Assembly (NCBI RefSeq): GCF_004010155.1
Contig: NZ_RRYH01000013.1
Location: forward strand, 62,001 to 126,000
Direction: 5' to 3'
Length of the DNA: 64,000 nt
Source: Solirhodobacter olei
GTDB taxonomy: Bacteria; Pseudomonadota; Alphaproteobacteria; Rhodobacterales; Rhodobacteraceae
Part shown: positions 8,318 through 17,347 of the stretch, piece after piece
How positions within the stretch are numbered: the stretch's first letter is position 1
Layout: every line of letters begins with the position of its first letter
Program-made: the position numbers and the translations under genes
Notes under the pieces: model-generated
Told to the model about the DNA's origin: nothing
Databases searched by the model: none
The model's input: the letters and a program-made list of their open reading frames with translations, nothing else

Positions 8318-8505
8318 TCAGGCGATGGCTTCGATTTCCGCCGTGCCAAGGGCGGAGAAGGCTTTCATAATGCCGATGAGGATCTGGATTTTGGCGGTCT
8401 GTCGATCGGGGTTTCGTGACATGATCCGCTCGCCGAAAAGCTTCAGGCAATTCATCTGGGCCTCGACCCGACTTCGGACGTGATAGCCTGCCATTCCAGT
8501 TTCCT
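8318..8505 (-). mobile_element. IS5-family transposase, C-terminal remnant
   Basis: The minus strand encodes GYHVRSRVEAQMNCLKLFGE and ALGTAEIEAIA followed by a stop. This matches the last 55-60 residues of IS5-family (IS903-like) transposases, including the catalytic-Glu region RSRVEA. The rest of the element is missing. Upstream it runs straight into a piece of an unrelated plus-strand gene, so it is a deletion remnant. Confidence 0.7.
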
Positions 8506-8508
8506 GAG

Positions 8509-8721
8509 TTGTGGGTCCTCGACCGCGCCAGCGGCGAGGAGGCGCGGGTCCATGTCCCACAGATCAATTCCTACCAGAACGAGGTCTGCGCATTCGCCCG
8601 CCACGTCCGTGGCGTCGAGCCGCACAATCCGGTCGATGTCCAGAGCGCGATCCTCGATCTCAAGGTGATCCGCGCGATCCACGACCGCCTCGAAACCCGC
8701 CAGCCGATACAGGTTTGGTAA
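8509..8721 (+). pseudogene. C-terminal fragment of a Gfo/Idh/MocA-family oxidoreductase
   Basis: Seventy codons read VHVPQINSYQNEVCAFARHV, then NPVDVQSAILDLKVIRAIHD and RLETRQPIQVW before the stop. The pattern (a helix with AFARxVRG, then a C-terminal helix with I-x-A-I-x-x-x-x-E-T-x-x-P-I-x-V) is typical of the end of NAD-dependent sugar or inositol dehydrogenases of the Gfo/Idh/MocA family. The Rossmann domain is absent. It is flanked on both sides by transposase remnants. Confidence 0.6.
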
Positions 8722-8754
8722 GGCAAGAGCGGCGAGAACCCAGCTAACGGGACT

Positions 8755-9000
8755 GCAGCTCGCGAGGGCTCCGGATTCTTCGCCGCGAAGATGAGTTCGA
8801 CCAGGTTCATCCACGATGCGCTGGTAGGCGTGAAGGGCAGCTTGAGGCTCGGGTTCTTCTCGAGCTAAGCCGTCACCTCTGCCGTCCTGTGGGTCGCATA
8901 GTCCTCGAGCACGATGTGAACGTTGCGTGACCTTAAAACAGCTGGGTAGATACGTCGCAGGAAGGCCAGGAACTCCGGCATCCGGAAGAGTCTGCGACTG
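8755..9000 (-). mobile_element. IS630-family transposase remnant with in-frame stop
   Basis: On the minus strand, FLAFLRRIYPAV, NVHIVLEDYATHRTAEV, a TAG, then NPSLKLPFTPTSASWMNLVE follow in one frame. This is the DDE_3 core of IS630-family transposases: the second catalytic Asp in VLxxYATH and the third acidic residue in SASWMNLVE. The internal stop and missing ends show that it is dead. Confidence 0.7.
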
Positions 9001-9137
9001 ACCCCTTGTGCCCTTATTGTATCTGCCGGATATTTGTCTCGCAATCATCCCGTGTACTAGGTGTGCTAGTTGCTGTAGACACGCATAAGTTGTCTTGGCT
9101 GTGCATTTGCTTGGTATGAACGCGAGGATAATGCTTG

Positions 9138-10061
9138 ATGGCGGAACTGTTTATCCACCTTGGTCACGGCAAGACCGGCACCACGTATATCCAAAACGCC
9201 TTGGCATTGAGTGCTGACCGCCTCTTCGACGCAGGCATTGCATATCCACTGCCGCCGGCGCAACGCGCGCGCATCGAGCGCAATCATGCTCGCATCAACT
9301 CCGGCAACGGCGGTGGCCTACTGAGCCGCTATGGCAAGGGAGTGAGTATCAACATCCCGGACGCCGAAAAGGTCTTGTTTTCCAGTGAGAGCCTGTTCCA
9401 TGAGATCGGTGACGAGCGCGGCGCATCGGCCTCGATGGAGCGGCTACGCCGCGACTTCTCTGCGATCCATGCCCTGCTCTTCGTCCGCGATCCGGTAGAC
9501 TTTGCCGTTTCAGCCTATCAGCAGGAGGTGAAGCGGCATGGTTATACTGGCAGCGTCGACGCTTATCTGGAGAGCAACGACTACATCAGCGGCCTCGCGA
9601 CCACACTGGGACAATTGAGCCGCTACCCGGGGCTGCGGCTCACAGTATACAACTACTCTCGCCGAAAACATGAATTGCTGTTCCTCTTTGAGAACTGGCT
9701 TGGCATCGAACCCAGCTTTCTCACCCGTCCGAAGCACCCGGTGGTGAATCGGAGCCTAACCGAAAGAGAACTGCGCGTGCAGCGGGCGATGAACCGCCTA
9801 CTGGGTCAATCCGGGAATCTCTTTGCGGACTGGGTCTGCCAACTCTTTCCGAACCGCGCCGCTGCGCATCTGCGCCCTTGCGCCGCGGTCGAGCGGGCCT
9901 TCTGGGAACGGAACCGTAATGCGCTGGATCGAGTGAACGGGCTATTGCCGCCCGAGGCCCGCTTCGTTCCCATGCTGAGCAGCACTGCCGCCGAGAATGG
10001 GCCAATGCTGGCAGCACGTGACTGTCCGTCGTCAGATGGTTTGGGCTCCAGACTTTGGTAA
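9138..10061 (+). CDS. Sulfotransferase-family protein
   Basis: 307 residues from the ATG at 9138 (a TTG one codon upstream is possible), preceded by GAGGA. The N-terminus MAELFIHLGHGKTGTTYIQN contains the PAPS 5'-phosphosulfate-binding loop (GKTGTT). LLFVRDPVDFAVSAYQQEVK is the 3'-phosphate-binding motif (Arg-Asp-Pro then Ser). Such enzymes transfer sulfate from PAPS to a carbohydrate or similar acceptor; the acceptor is unknown here. The last about 20 residues are atypical and run into remnant sequence, so the original C-terminus may have been replaced. Confidence 0.75.
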   Translation: MAELFIHLGHGKTGTTYIQNALALSADRLFDAGIAYPLPPAQRARIERNHARINSGNGGGLLSRYGKGVSINIPDAEKVLFSSESLFHEIGDERGASASMERLRRDFSAIHALLFVRDPVDFAVSAYQQEVKRHGYTGSVDAYLESNDYISGLATTLGQLSRYPGLRLTVYNYSRRKHELLFLFENWLGIEPSFLTRPKHPVVNRSLTERELRVQRAMNRLLGQSGNLFADWVCQLFPNRAAAHLRPCAAVERAFWERNRNALDRVNGLLPPEARFVPMLSSTAAENGPMLAARDCPSSDGLGSRLW

Positions 10062-10347
10062 CGGGGTTGTCCCGGTCAAGCCATTTCGCACACAAGGCGC
10101 CGGGCGCTGAGGTGCGGCTTTCGCATCAGCTTTGTTTGATCCGTCATTGTACGGCCGCTGCCTTCGTCTGAGATCGCCCCGGGTACATGCTTCGGTCCGT
10201 GGTCACCGCAATGGCTGCCAACATGATGCTGGTTTACACCGGGCCACATCGTTCAGATTGATGCCCGCTTCGGCAGACCATTTTCATAAAGGGCTCGTCT
10301 GCTGGAGGCCCCCCAAGCTGGCGGGCTGCTGCCGGGACTGAACATTT

Positions 10348-10497
10348 AGGCACCCGGCGATGCTGCCGCACGTCCCAGGGCAAGGCAAGCTTGCCGCGCT
10401 CTACAATCTTCCTGGCGAAGCGGATCTGCTTTCCGGTGGGGTGCAGAGGCGGTGGATCGTGCACGTTAGCCTCGAGCACAAGCTCTGAGGCGTCCAT
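10348..10497 (-). pseudogene. Fragment of a small LPWEV/DRR-motif protein
   Basis: From the ATG at 10497 the minus strand gives PTGKQIRFARKIVERGKLAL then PWDVRQHRRVP, after which similarity ends. The same motif (K/R-Q-I-x-F/Y-A-R-x-x-x-x-R-x-x-x-x-L-P-W-x-V-x-x-x-R-R) forms the first repeat of the intact 97-residue protein at 47897-48190 in this window. Here the second half is lost, so this is a truncated relative. Confidence 0.5.
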
Positions 10498-10625
10498 GGT
10501 GAACCCAAGAAAATGACGCCTTGAGAAACCATAGCACGACTCAGACAGAAGTGGTACCGTATGTTGTGACCAGCCTGAGTGAATACGCTATATCTGGAGC
10601 GAAATTGTCAAGACAGGAGGACGCA

Positions 10626-11106
10626 ATGCACGATCAGTTCTGCGAATGGTGTGGAGGGCGACGGGGAGCCGACCTGGGCATGGCCTGCCCCAATTGCGGA
10701 GAATTCCCGGCACCACCACTTCCCTTGGCGGGGCGGTCCACTACGGCCACATTCCACAGCCGGCGGCCACAACTCGTACTTCCCAATGGTACGGACGTCG
10801 CGGCGATCCGACGCGCTACGGCCCAGACCTTTCGCGCAGCCTCGTAAGGCCGAGGGAAAGGACGTCCGGATCGGCGGTGGCGCCAGTGTCGTGACGGGCT
10901 TTCTCAAGGCCGGGCTCATTGACTGTCTCCACGTGGCCATCGCGCCGATCTTTTTGGGCTGCGGCTTCCGTCCCTTGGAGGGCCTGCGAGGGCTGGGAAG
11001 CGGTTATGCGTCGAAGTCAGAGATAGCGGAAAGTGGCACCGTCCATCTTGCTTTTCGCCGATGGCGCCTGGTTCAAAGCAGGCGACACGTGATCGGCGCA
11101 ATTTGA
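10626..11106 (+). pseudogene. Decayed dihydrofolate-reductase-like (RibD C-terminal domain) gene
   Basis: The downstream half reads EGKDVRIGGGASVVTGFLKA, LIDCLHVAIAPIFLGCGFRP and FRPLEGLRGLGSGY, the characteristic C-terminal part of the RibD_C/DHFR-like family. The upstream half begins at an ATG with a strong AGGAGG site and ends in another frame with NGTDVAAIRRATAQTFRAAS then a stop, so at least one frameshift separates the halves. The NADPH-binding N-terminal block is not recognisable. It lies in a stretch of several broken genes. Confidence 0.6.
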
Positions 11107-11183
11107 TCGGCGGCGAATATGCGCCCGCCTAACGGAAGTTCAACGGCGAGGCAGGCCTCGTTGGAGCACTGACGCTCGTGTCT

Positions 11184-11624
11184 TTACTCGCGCGGTGTTA
11201 CGTTTTTCATCCAGGCCTGTAAGAGCAGCCTGACCTGTTCGCTGGTGAACTTGTAGCCTTGCCGATCAGACACGCGCTCTACCGAAACGGGATATTTGGG
11301 CCGCCGCGGGTCAATGCCAGTGATCCGGAAGACGTCGCGCCCGGTGGTGAATTCCCGCCCGAAGTCGTCGGGCGATAGCCCATACGCCTCAGCCAGCGCC
11401 TCGAAGATGAGCTGTTCCGGATCCAATGTGCTCCCATCAGGGGGCGGGATGGATATCCTTACGGCGATTTCAAACCCCCAGCGAAGGTCCATGTCGCTCA
11501 GGCCCTTATCTTCGACGGCCAAGCCATGCTTTGCCGCGACCTCACGGCACGCTTGGAGCATTTCGAGCTGGACGCGCTGACAAAGGCCGGGTGTCAAATT
11601 TCGGGGTGGGCTCTTTTTTGACAT
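11184..11624 (-). CDS. Conserved-looking hypothetical protein
   Basis: 146 residues, soluble, no signal peptide. It begins MSKKSPPRNLTPGLCQRVQL and has a helical first half (QLEMLQACREVAAKHGLAVE), a strand/turn middle (DLRWGFEIAVRISIPPPDGS, then LDPEQLIFEALAEAYGLSPD) and a short C-terminal helix (TSEQVRLLLQAWMKNV). The frame is clean and composition looks genuinely coding, unlike the debris to its left. No family was recognised and its neighbours give no hint. Confidence 0.6.
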   Translation of the reverse strand: MSKKSPPRNLTPGLCQRVQLEMLQACREVAAKHGLAVEDKGLSDMDLRWGFEIAVRISIPPPDGSTLDPEQLIFEALAEAYGLSPDDFGREFTTGRDVFRITGIDPRRPKYPVSVERVSDRQGYKFTSEQVRLLLQAWMKNVTPRE

Positions 11625-12060
11625 GACTTGGTTCGCTCCTGAAGGTGCCTATCTTAAACCCGAACCAACACGCTATGCGCTCGCGCAGGGCTTCGCGGCA
11701 GAACGGCGGTCGAGGGGTAAACGGCTCTGTTTCTCCGGGGGGCCGCCGCCCCGAGCGTGCTTGCATCGCCCTATTCTGGCCGAAAGTTGTCTCGGCGCTC
11801 AGGCAGGTCGATCATTATTGCTACCATTGGAATGGCCACTCCATCGATCGTGTGCGTCGGACCAAGTGCCACCGGGCCATCTTTGATATTACGGCGTGAG
11901 TCGGAACGGCCGGACTGTGTGGGGTTAGGACGGGACCGGCAACTGCGGGTGTCCCTTCCTGGCGGATGTAATCCTGTTCGTGGTCCTATTCTACGTCCGT
12001 TGCACGAACCTCCTTTCGTGATCTCCATCAGAAAACCTGCATTTAGGGTTTCGATCGGGT
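11625..12060. other. Gene-free stretch
   Basis: No convincing coding sequence on either strand. The open frames here are short, Arg/Pro-rich and lack good start sites. It separates the hypothetical gene at 11.2 kb from the LysR gene that starts the DMSP region. No repeats or IS ends were recognised. Confidence 0.5.
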
Positions 12061-12966
12061 TCAACCCGTTGCGTCGAGGGATCCGAGCATCGCTGCCCCG
12101 ACCTGCGCATCAAAGAACCCCGGCCTGGCCACAAGCCAGTATCCGGCCTCCGACGCAACGCTGTGCTCGGACACCCGGACAAGGCTCCCGGCGGTCAGCA
12201 GATCCTGAATGACGGCGGTCCAGCCCAGCGTGACCCCGGCCCCGGTGAGTGCCATGTGGAGGGCAAGGCCATGATCGTTGACAGTTATCCGGGGACCATC
12301 AAGTCCTACCTGTTCGGGCGTGAGACGCAGCCAGTCATCCCAGCTGAGCCAGCGACGTTCTGGATCCTCCTGCTCAATGATGACAGCATCGGCCGGCAAC
12401 CCGCCTTTCCCTGAAGCCCTTATCCCGTCCGCGACCGCTGGCGCGGCAACCGGACACACCTCTTCCTTGAGCAGCAACCGCGCTTCGAGACCCGGCCACC
12501 GCCCGGCGCCAAACAGGATCCAGCAGTCGGCCTTTTCGCGCAGGAGATCGGCGTCCTTGACGAGTGTGATGATCCGCGGGGCCGTCCCGAGTTTTTGCGA
12601 GAGCTGGGCGAGGCGCGGGGTAAGCCAATGAGTTGCGACCCCTGGGTAGGTCGCGATCGTCGTGACCGGTCTGGCCTGTGTCCTGAGACGGCGAGAGACG
12701 GAGCGCAGAGAGTCGAAGGAGCGGGAGACGGCCTCGAACAGAATTTCCCCGGCCGCAGTGGGCGCGAGGCGGCCCTGACGCCGGTCGAAGAGCTTTACGC
12801 CAAGCTCGTCCTCAAGGGTCTTGATCTGGTAACTGATCGCCGGTTGCTGAACGTTCAGAGCGCGTGCCGCGTCGGTGAAGCTGTTGAATTGGCAGACCGC
12901 TTCGAACGCTTGAAGGCCCTTGAGACTGGGGAGATCGTTAGCCATCGAATTTTTCAATCCAGTCAT
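12061..12966 (-). CDS. LysR-family transcriptional regulator, divergent from the dmd genes
   Basis: 301 residues from 12966, or 294 from the ATG at 12945 (MANDLPSLKGLQAFEAVCQF), which looks the more natural LysR start. The N-terminal winged helix-turn-helix is intact (FTDAARALNVQQPAISYQIK, then TLEDELGVKLFDRR, GcvA-like). It is followed by the two-lobed effector domain (TTIATYPGVATHWLTPRLAQ). It is divergent from dmdB across about 150 bp, the classical arrangement for a LysR protein controlling its neighbour. It probably regulates the dmdBAD genes in response to DMSP or a breakdown product (inference). Confidence 0.88.
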   Translation of the reverse strand: MTGLKNSMANDLPSLKGLQAFEAVCQFNSFTDAARALNVQQPAISYQIKTLEDELGVKLFDRRQGRLAPTAAGEILFEAVSRSFDSLRSVSRRLRTQARPVTTIATYPGVATHWLTPRLAQLSQKLGTAPRIITLVKDADLLREKADCWILFGAGRWPGLEARLLLKEEVCPVAAPAVADGIRASGKGGLPADAVIIEQEDPERRWLSWDDWLRLTPEQVGLDGPRITVNDHGLALHMALTGAGVTLGWTAVIQDLLTAGSLVRVSEHSVASEAGYWLVARPGFFDAQVGAAMLGSLDATG

Positions 12967-13118
12967 GTTTCTTTTCAGGATACTAAGACTCGAGGAAACA
13001 AAATAGAGGCGAGAAAATCGGGCCCGTTCAGGCGGCCCGAAGTGCCCCGGACCTCGCTTGTGCCCGGCCCCCGGGCGTCTTGCCGCCTTGGCGGTTTCGG
13101 CTCCTGGGGAGGAGAGTG

Positions 13119-14738
13119 GTGAACGAAGACTTCGAGCGTCTGGGGAGGACCCCCGCGAACTACGTGCCCCTGTCTCCAGTTTCCTTCCTTAACCGGGCGG
13201 AGGCACTTTACGCGGACCGGCCCGCCGTCATCTACGGCGACCTGCGGCGCAGCTGGCTCGCCTTTGGCCAGCGGGCGCGGGGCATCGCCGCCGGCCTTGG
13301 GGCTATAGGGGTCGGTAAGGGCGATACCGTTTCGGTGCTTTGCCCGAATATTCCCGAACTCTTCGAGCTGCATTTTGCGGTTCCGCTCGCCGGCGCGGTC
13401 CTGAATACGATCAACACCCGGCTCGAGCCGGAGACAATCGCCTATATCCTCAATCACGCCGACAGCCGGCTGGTGATCGTGGACCGGGAGCTGATCCCGT
13501 TGCTCCGCGCCGCCTTCGATCGTCTTGGGCGAAACGTGCCGGTGGTGGAGGTCAGCGACCCTGCCGCGCCGTCGGATGAAACGCTCGGCGGGACGGATTT
13601 CGAGGACCTCGCCGCCTCCCGCCCGCTCGAGGCCAGCTCGGGCATGCCGCATGACGAATGGCAGGCCATCGCGCTCAACTACACCTCTGGGACGTCGGGG
13701 CGGCCGAAGGGCGTGGTCTATCATCACCGCGGGGCCTATCTGATGGCGCTTGGCACGGTGGCGGCCTGGCAGATGCCGCATCATCCCGTCTACCTCTCGG
13801 TCGTGCCGATGTTCCATTGCAATGGCTGGGGCCACCCGTGGCTGCTGGCGCTGGTCGGGGGAACCAAGGTCTTCATCCGCCAGCCCGCCCCGCCGAAGAT
13901 CCTTTCGGCGATCCGCGAGCATGGAGTGACCCATTTCGGGGCCGCCCCGATCATCCTGCAGATGCTGGCAGAGACCGAGGGGGCCGTTCCGTTCGACCCG
14001 CCGATCCGTGTGCTGACCGCCGGCGCCCCGCCACCACCTTCGGTGCTGGAGAAGACCCGGCGGATGGGCCTTGACGTGATGCAGGTCTATGGCCTGACCG
14101 AGACCTACGGCCATATCTCGCAATGCCTTTGGCAGGAGGACTGGAACGACCTGCCGCAAGATGAGCAGGCACGGCGGCAGGCCCAGCAGGGGATCGCCTT
14201 TCCGATGGTCGAGGAGGTGGCGGTGCTGGACAGCGGGACCGGCCAGCCGGTGCCGCGCGACGGCCGGACACAGGGCGAGATCGCCGTCCGAGGCAATACT
14301 GTGATGACGGGCTATTACAAGGATGCGGCCGCGACCGAAGCGGCGTTTCGTGACGGCTGGTTCTGGTCGGGCGATGCCGCCGTCGTCCAGCCGGACGGCT
14401 ATATCCAGATCACGGACCGGCTGAAGGATGTCATCATCTCGGGAGGGGAGAATATCTCCTCGGTCGAGGTTGAGGCCGTGCTCTATCGCCATCCGGCGGT
14501 CCAGGCGGCGGCCGTAGTCGCGATGCCCGATCCGAAATGGGGCGAGGTGCCCTGCGCCTTCGTCGAACTGCGCGCGGGCACAGCCCCGGATCCTGCCGAG
14601 ATCATCGCTTTCTCCCGCGACCATCTTGCCGGTTTCAAGGCCCCGAAGCGCGTCGTGTTCGGCGAGCTGCCTAAGACCTCCACAGGAAAGATCCAGAAGT
14701 TCCTTCTTCGTGAAACCGCCAAGACATTGGGTGCCTGA
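13119..14738 (+). CDS. dmdB: Acyl-CoA synthetase, probable 3-methylmercaptopropionyl-CoA ligase (DmdB)
   Basis: 539 residues from the GTG at 13119, preceded by GGGGAGGAGAG. Member of the AMP-forming acyl-CoA synthetase family: AMP-binding loop YTSGTSGRPKGVVYHHRGAY near residues 187-206, QVYGLTETYG, the hinge/GD motif DGWFWSGDAAV and DRLKDVIISGGENIS, and the catalytic Lys in PKTSTGKIQKF at the C-terminus. The opening RTPANYVPLSPVSFLNRAE matches short/medium-chain ligases of the DmdB type. The next two genes are a DMSP demethylase and a methylthioacryloyl-CoA hydratase candidate, so methylmercaptopropionate is the likely substrate. The stop abuts the dmdA ATG. Substrate specificity is inferred from context. 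Confidence 0.75.
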   Translation: MNEDFERLGRTPANYVPLSPVSFLNRAEALYADRPAVIYGDLRRSWLAFGQRARGIAAGLGAIGVGKGDTVSVLCPNIPELFELHFAVPLAGAVLNTINTRLEPETIAYILNHADSRLVIVDRELIPLLRAAFDRLGRNVPVVEVSDPAAPSDETLGGTDFEDLAASRPLEASSGMPHDEWQAIALNYTSGTSGRPKGVVYHHRGAYLMALGTVAAWQMPHHPVYLSVVPMFHCNGWGHPWLLALVGGTKVFIRQPAPPKILSAIREHGVTHFGAAPIILQMLAETEGAVPFDPPIRVLTAGAPPPPSVLEKTRRMGLDVMQVYGLTETYGHISQCLWQEDWNDLPQDEQARRQAQQGIAFPMVEEVAVLDSGTGQPVPRDGRTQGEIAVRGNTVMTGYYKDAAATEAAFRDGWFWSGDAAVVQPDGYIQITDRLKDVIISGGENISSVEVEAVLYRHPAVQAAAVVAMPDPKWGEVPCAFVELRAGTAPDPAEIIAFSRDHLAGFKAPKRVVFGELPKTSTGKIQKFLLRETAKTLGA

Positions 14739-15839
14739 ATGCCGATGATCTCCCCCTCCCGCCGCCTGCGCCGGACACCGTTCTCCGCCGGGGTCGAAGC
14801 CGCCGGGGTCAAGGGTTATACCGTCTACAACCACATGCTGCTGCCGACGGTCTTCCACTCGATCGAGGAGGACTACCGCCACTTGAAGGCGGCGGTGCAG
14901 GTCTGGGATGTCGCCTGCGAGCGCCAGGTGGAGCTGCGCGGGCCGGATGCCGGTCGATTGATGCAGATGCTGACCCCGCGCGACCTTCGGGGGATGCTGC
15001 CAGGCCAGTGCTATTACATGCCGACGGTGGATGAGACCGGCGGCATGCTGAACGACCCGGTGGCAGTGAAGCTGGCCGAGGACCGCTACTGGGTCTCTAT
15101 CGCCGACAGCGATCTGCTCTTCTGGGTCAAGGGCCTGGCCTATGCCTGGCACCTCGACGTGATTGTCGACGAACCTGATGTCTCGCCGCTCGCTCTTCAG
15201 GGGCCGAAGGCGGACGATCTGGCGGCGCGGGTCTTCGGCGATGCCGTCCGGGATCTGCGCTTCTTCCGCTACGGGTTCTTCGATTTCGACGGGTCTCAGA
15301 TGCTGGTGGCGCGCTCCGGCTATTCCAAGCAGGGCGGCTTTGAGATCTACGTGGAAGGGGCGGAGCGCGGCATGCCGCTCTGGAACGCGCTGATGGAGGC
15401 GGGCCGCGATCTCGATGTCCGCGCGGGCTGTCCGAACCTGATCGAGCGGATCGAGGGCGGGTTGCTGAGCTACGGCAACGACATGACGCGGGACAACACG
15501 CCGCACGAATGCGGGCTCGGTCGGTTCTGCTCGACCCAGACGGCGATCGGTTGCGTCGGCCGGGACGCGCTTCTGCGGGTCGCGAAGGACGGGCCGACCC
15601 GGCAGATCCGCCCCATCTGCATCGACGGCGATCTGCCGCCCTGCCTCGAGGCCTGGCCGGTGACGGATGGCGCGAAGCGGGTCGGACAAGTCACTTCCGC
15701 GGCGAGCAGCCCCGATTTCGGGATCAACGTCGCAATCGGCATGCTTCGGATGACCCATTGGGAAGCCGGGACGGCCCTCACGGTGCACACCTCGGATGGG
15801 CCCCGAAACGCGGTCGTGCAGGAAGAGTTCTGGCTTTGA
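14739..15839 (+). CDS. dmdA: DMSP demethylase (DmdA), T-protein family
   Basis: 366 residues. Tetrahydrofolate-dependent methyltransferase of the glycine-cleavage T-protein fold that transfers a methyl from dimethylsulfoniopropionate to THF, giving methylmercaptopropionate. Diagnostic stretches are VEAAGVKGYTVYNHMLLPTV, VQVWDVACERQVELRGPDA, LTPRDLRGMLPGQCYY and SYGNDMTRDNTPHECGLGRF, all as in roseobacter DmdA. The length also fits (about 365-369). The start ATG follows the dmdB stop directly. Other aminomethyltransferase-like proteins share the fold, but the gene neighbourhood (CoA ligase and crotonase) supports DmdA. Confidence 0.85.
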   Translation: MPMISPSRRLRRTPFSAGVEAAGVKGYTVYNHMLLPTVFHSIEEDYRHLKAAVQVWDVACERQVELRGPDAGRLMQMLTPRDLRGMLPGQCYYMPTVDETGGMLNDPVAVKLAEDRYWVSIADSDLLFWVKGLAYAWHLDVIVDEPDVSPLALQGPKADDLAARVFGDAVRDLRFFRYGFFDFDGSQMLVARSGYSKQGGFEIYVEGAERGMPLWNALMEAGRDLDVRAGCPNLIERIEGGLLSYGNDMTRDNTPHECGLGRFCSTQTAIGCVGRDALLRVAKDGPTRQIRPICIDGDLPPCLEAWPVTDGAKRVGQVTSAASSPDFGINVAIGMLRMTHWEAGTALTVHTSDGPRNAVVQEEFWL

Positions 15840-15911
15840 GCAGATGACCGGACCGGCCTCCGGCCCGCGCCGGGCCCGGTCGGTGCAGTCGAAAAGAAGG
15901 AAGACGATAGA

Positions 15912-16718
15912 ATGCCTGCCGACATCGCCCGTCTCGACCTCGCCAACATCGCGCTGGAGCTGCAGCAGGACGGCGTCCTCGTCGCCACGCTGAACCGCCC
16001 GGCCAAGCGCAATGCGCTCGACGCGGCGACGGTGGAGGAGATGGTGCGCCTCTTCGACACCGCGCCCCGCGCCGGGGTCCGCGCCATCGTCCTCGCCGCC
16101 GCGGGGGATCATTTCTGCGCCGGGCTGGATCTCGTGGAACATCACCGCGAGGACCGCAGCCCCGCCGATTTCATGCATATCTGCCTGCGCTGGCACGAGG
16201 CGTTCAACAAGATGGAATACGGCGGCGTCCCCGTCATCGCCGCGCTGAAGGGCGCCGTGGTCGGCGGCGGGCTGGAGCTTGCCTCCGCCGCCCATATCCG
16301 CATCGCCGACGCCACGACCTATTTCGCCCTGCCCGAGGGCCAGCGCGGCCTCTTCACCGGCGGTGGTGCGACGATCCGGGTCGCCGATCTCGTCGGCAAG
16401 GCGCGGATGATCGACATGATGCTCACCGGACGCGTCTACCAGGGCCAGGAGGCGATCGACATCGGGCTGGCGCAATACCTCACCGAGGGCTCGAGTTTCG
16501 ACAAGGCGATGGAGCTGGCCCACCGCGCCGCCGCGAACCTGCCGCTCACCAATTTCGCCATCTGCTCGGCGATCAGCCACATGCAGAACATGTCCGCGCT
16601 CGATGCCGCCTATGCCGAGGCCGTCGTCGCCGGCGTCGTCAACACCCAGCCCGCCGCGCGCGAACGGCTCGAGGCCTTCGCCAACAAGACCGCCGCAAGG
16701 GTGCGACCGCAGGGCTGA
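15912..16718 (+). CDS. dmdD: Crotonase-family hydratase, probable methylthioacryloyl-CoA hydratase (DmdD)
   Basis: 268 residues, ATG at 15912 with AGAAGGAAGA upstream. Enoyl-CoA hydratase/isomerase fold with oxyanion-hole segments ([10 protein letters not shown] and [20 protein letters not shown]). The two catalytic glutamates are present at Glu122 (GGGLELA) and Glu142 (FALPEGQ), one position from the Glu121/Glu141 pair of characterised DmdD. DmdD hydrates methylthioacryloyl-CoA, releasing methanethiol and acetaldehyde. The 72-base gap from dmdA suggests the same transcript. The intermediate dehydrogenase gene dmdC is not in the window. Confidence 0.8.
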   Translation: MPADIARLDLANIALELQQDGVLVATLNRPAKRNALDAATVEEMVRLFDTAPRAGVRAIVLAAAGDHFCAGLDLVEHHREDRSPADFMHICLRWHEAFNKMEYGGVPVIAALKGAVVGGGLELASAAHIRIADATTYFALPEGQRGLFTGGGATIRVADLVGKARMIDMMLTGRVYQGQEAIDIGLAQYLTEGSSFDKAMELAHRAAANLPLTNFAICSAISHMQNMSALDAAYAEAVVAGVVNTQPAARERLEAFANKTAARVRPQG

Positions 16719-16975
16719 GGGCGCGCCGCTAAACGCTCGGTGCTGCATTGGTCTCGCCCAGAGCGCATCGCCTCGGGTACGTCGAAATCCCCTGGAATCA
16801 GCGTCATCAGGTCGCCCAAGTCATGAACGTTCAGATAGACAACTATGTCGGCGCCGAGATGTTCGAGATGCCCCGTTGAACCTTCTGTCCGATGTGTAGC
16901 AGCCTGCCTTGCCCCGTCGACGTAGGGCTGGCCCGTGTAGCACGTATCCCGAGAGGATCGAGCTGATCGGTTGTC

Positions 16976-17212
16976 TTAGAGGACGGCCGTCAGACTATCG
17001 AGTTCGGCGTCGAGATCGCTGAAGAGAAACTCGGCGTTGATGTGATCGTGGACGGAACCATCTGCGAAACGAACCTGGAAATGCCAGTCCGGCTGGCCGC
17101 CAGCGTCGCTCTCCACATCAAGGCCTAGAATCCGGAAGGGTTGGCCGTTGTAACGCTGAAGGGGCCCGCCGTCGATGAAGAAGCGGTCCCGGAGTTTGCA
17201 GAACTGGGTCAT
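16976..17212 (-). CDS. Small hypothetical protein
   Basis: 78 residues from the ATG at 17212, which has AAGGA at good spacing; a longer in-frame start at 17263 is less likely. The product is acidic, soluble and rich in aromatic residues (FCKLRDRFFIDGGPLQRYNG, then QPDWHFQVRFADGSVHDHIN). It looks like a small beta-barrel-type domain, but no family was recognised. It is followed on the same strand, after the stop, by the non-coding 16.72-16.97 kb interval. Confidence 0.5.
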   Translation of the reverse strand: MTQFCKLRDRFFIDGGPLQRYNGQPFRILGLDVESDAGGQPDWHFQVRFADGSVHDHINAEFLFSDLDAELDSLTAVL

Positions 17213-17347
17213 GGCTTGGTCCTTCAAGGGGGTGTGAGAGGCGCATCTGTGCGTCTCGTGCATCGCGTGGTTGTTTGGAGGGTGGTCTCAAACATCGGAA
17301 ACCTGGACGCTAACATCAACCAGTAGCCGGGCCGGGTGGCCGGGCAT

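Noticed and set aside
10626-10847. Possible zinc-ribbon protein (CxxC-x12-CxxC) behind a perfect AGGAGG site
   Set aside because: The frame ends in NGTDVAAIRRATAQTF, which fits the linker before the DHFR-like tail in another frame. The Cys pattern is more simply explained as frameshifted debris of that gene.
12975-16748. Very long open frame (over 1250 codons) on the minus strand
   Set aside because: It is the antisense frame of dmdB, dmdA and dmdD. The product is His/Arg/Asp-rich low-complexity sequence with no family motifs, a common artefact of GC-rich codon use.
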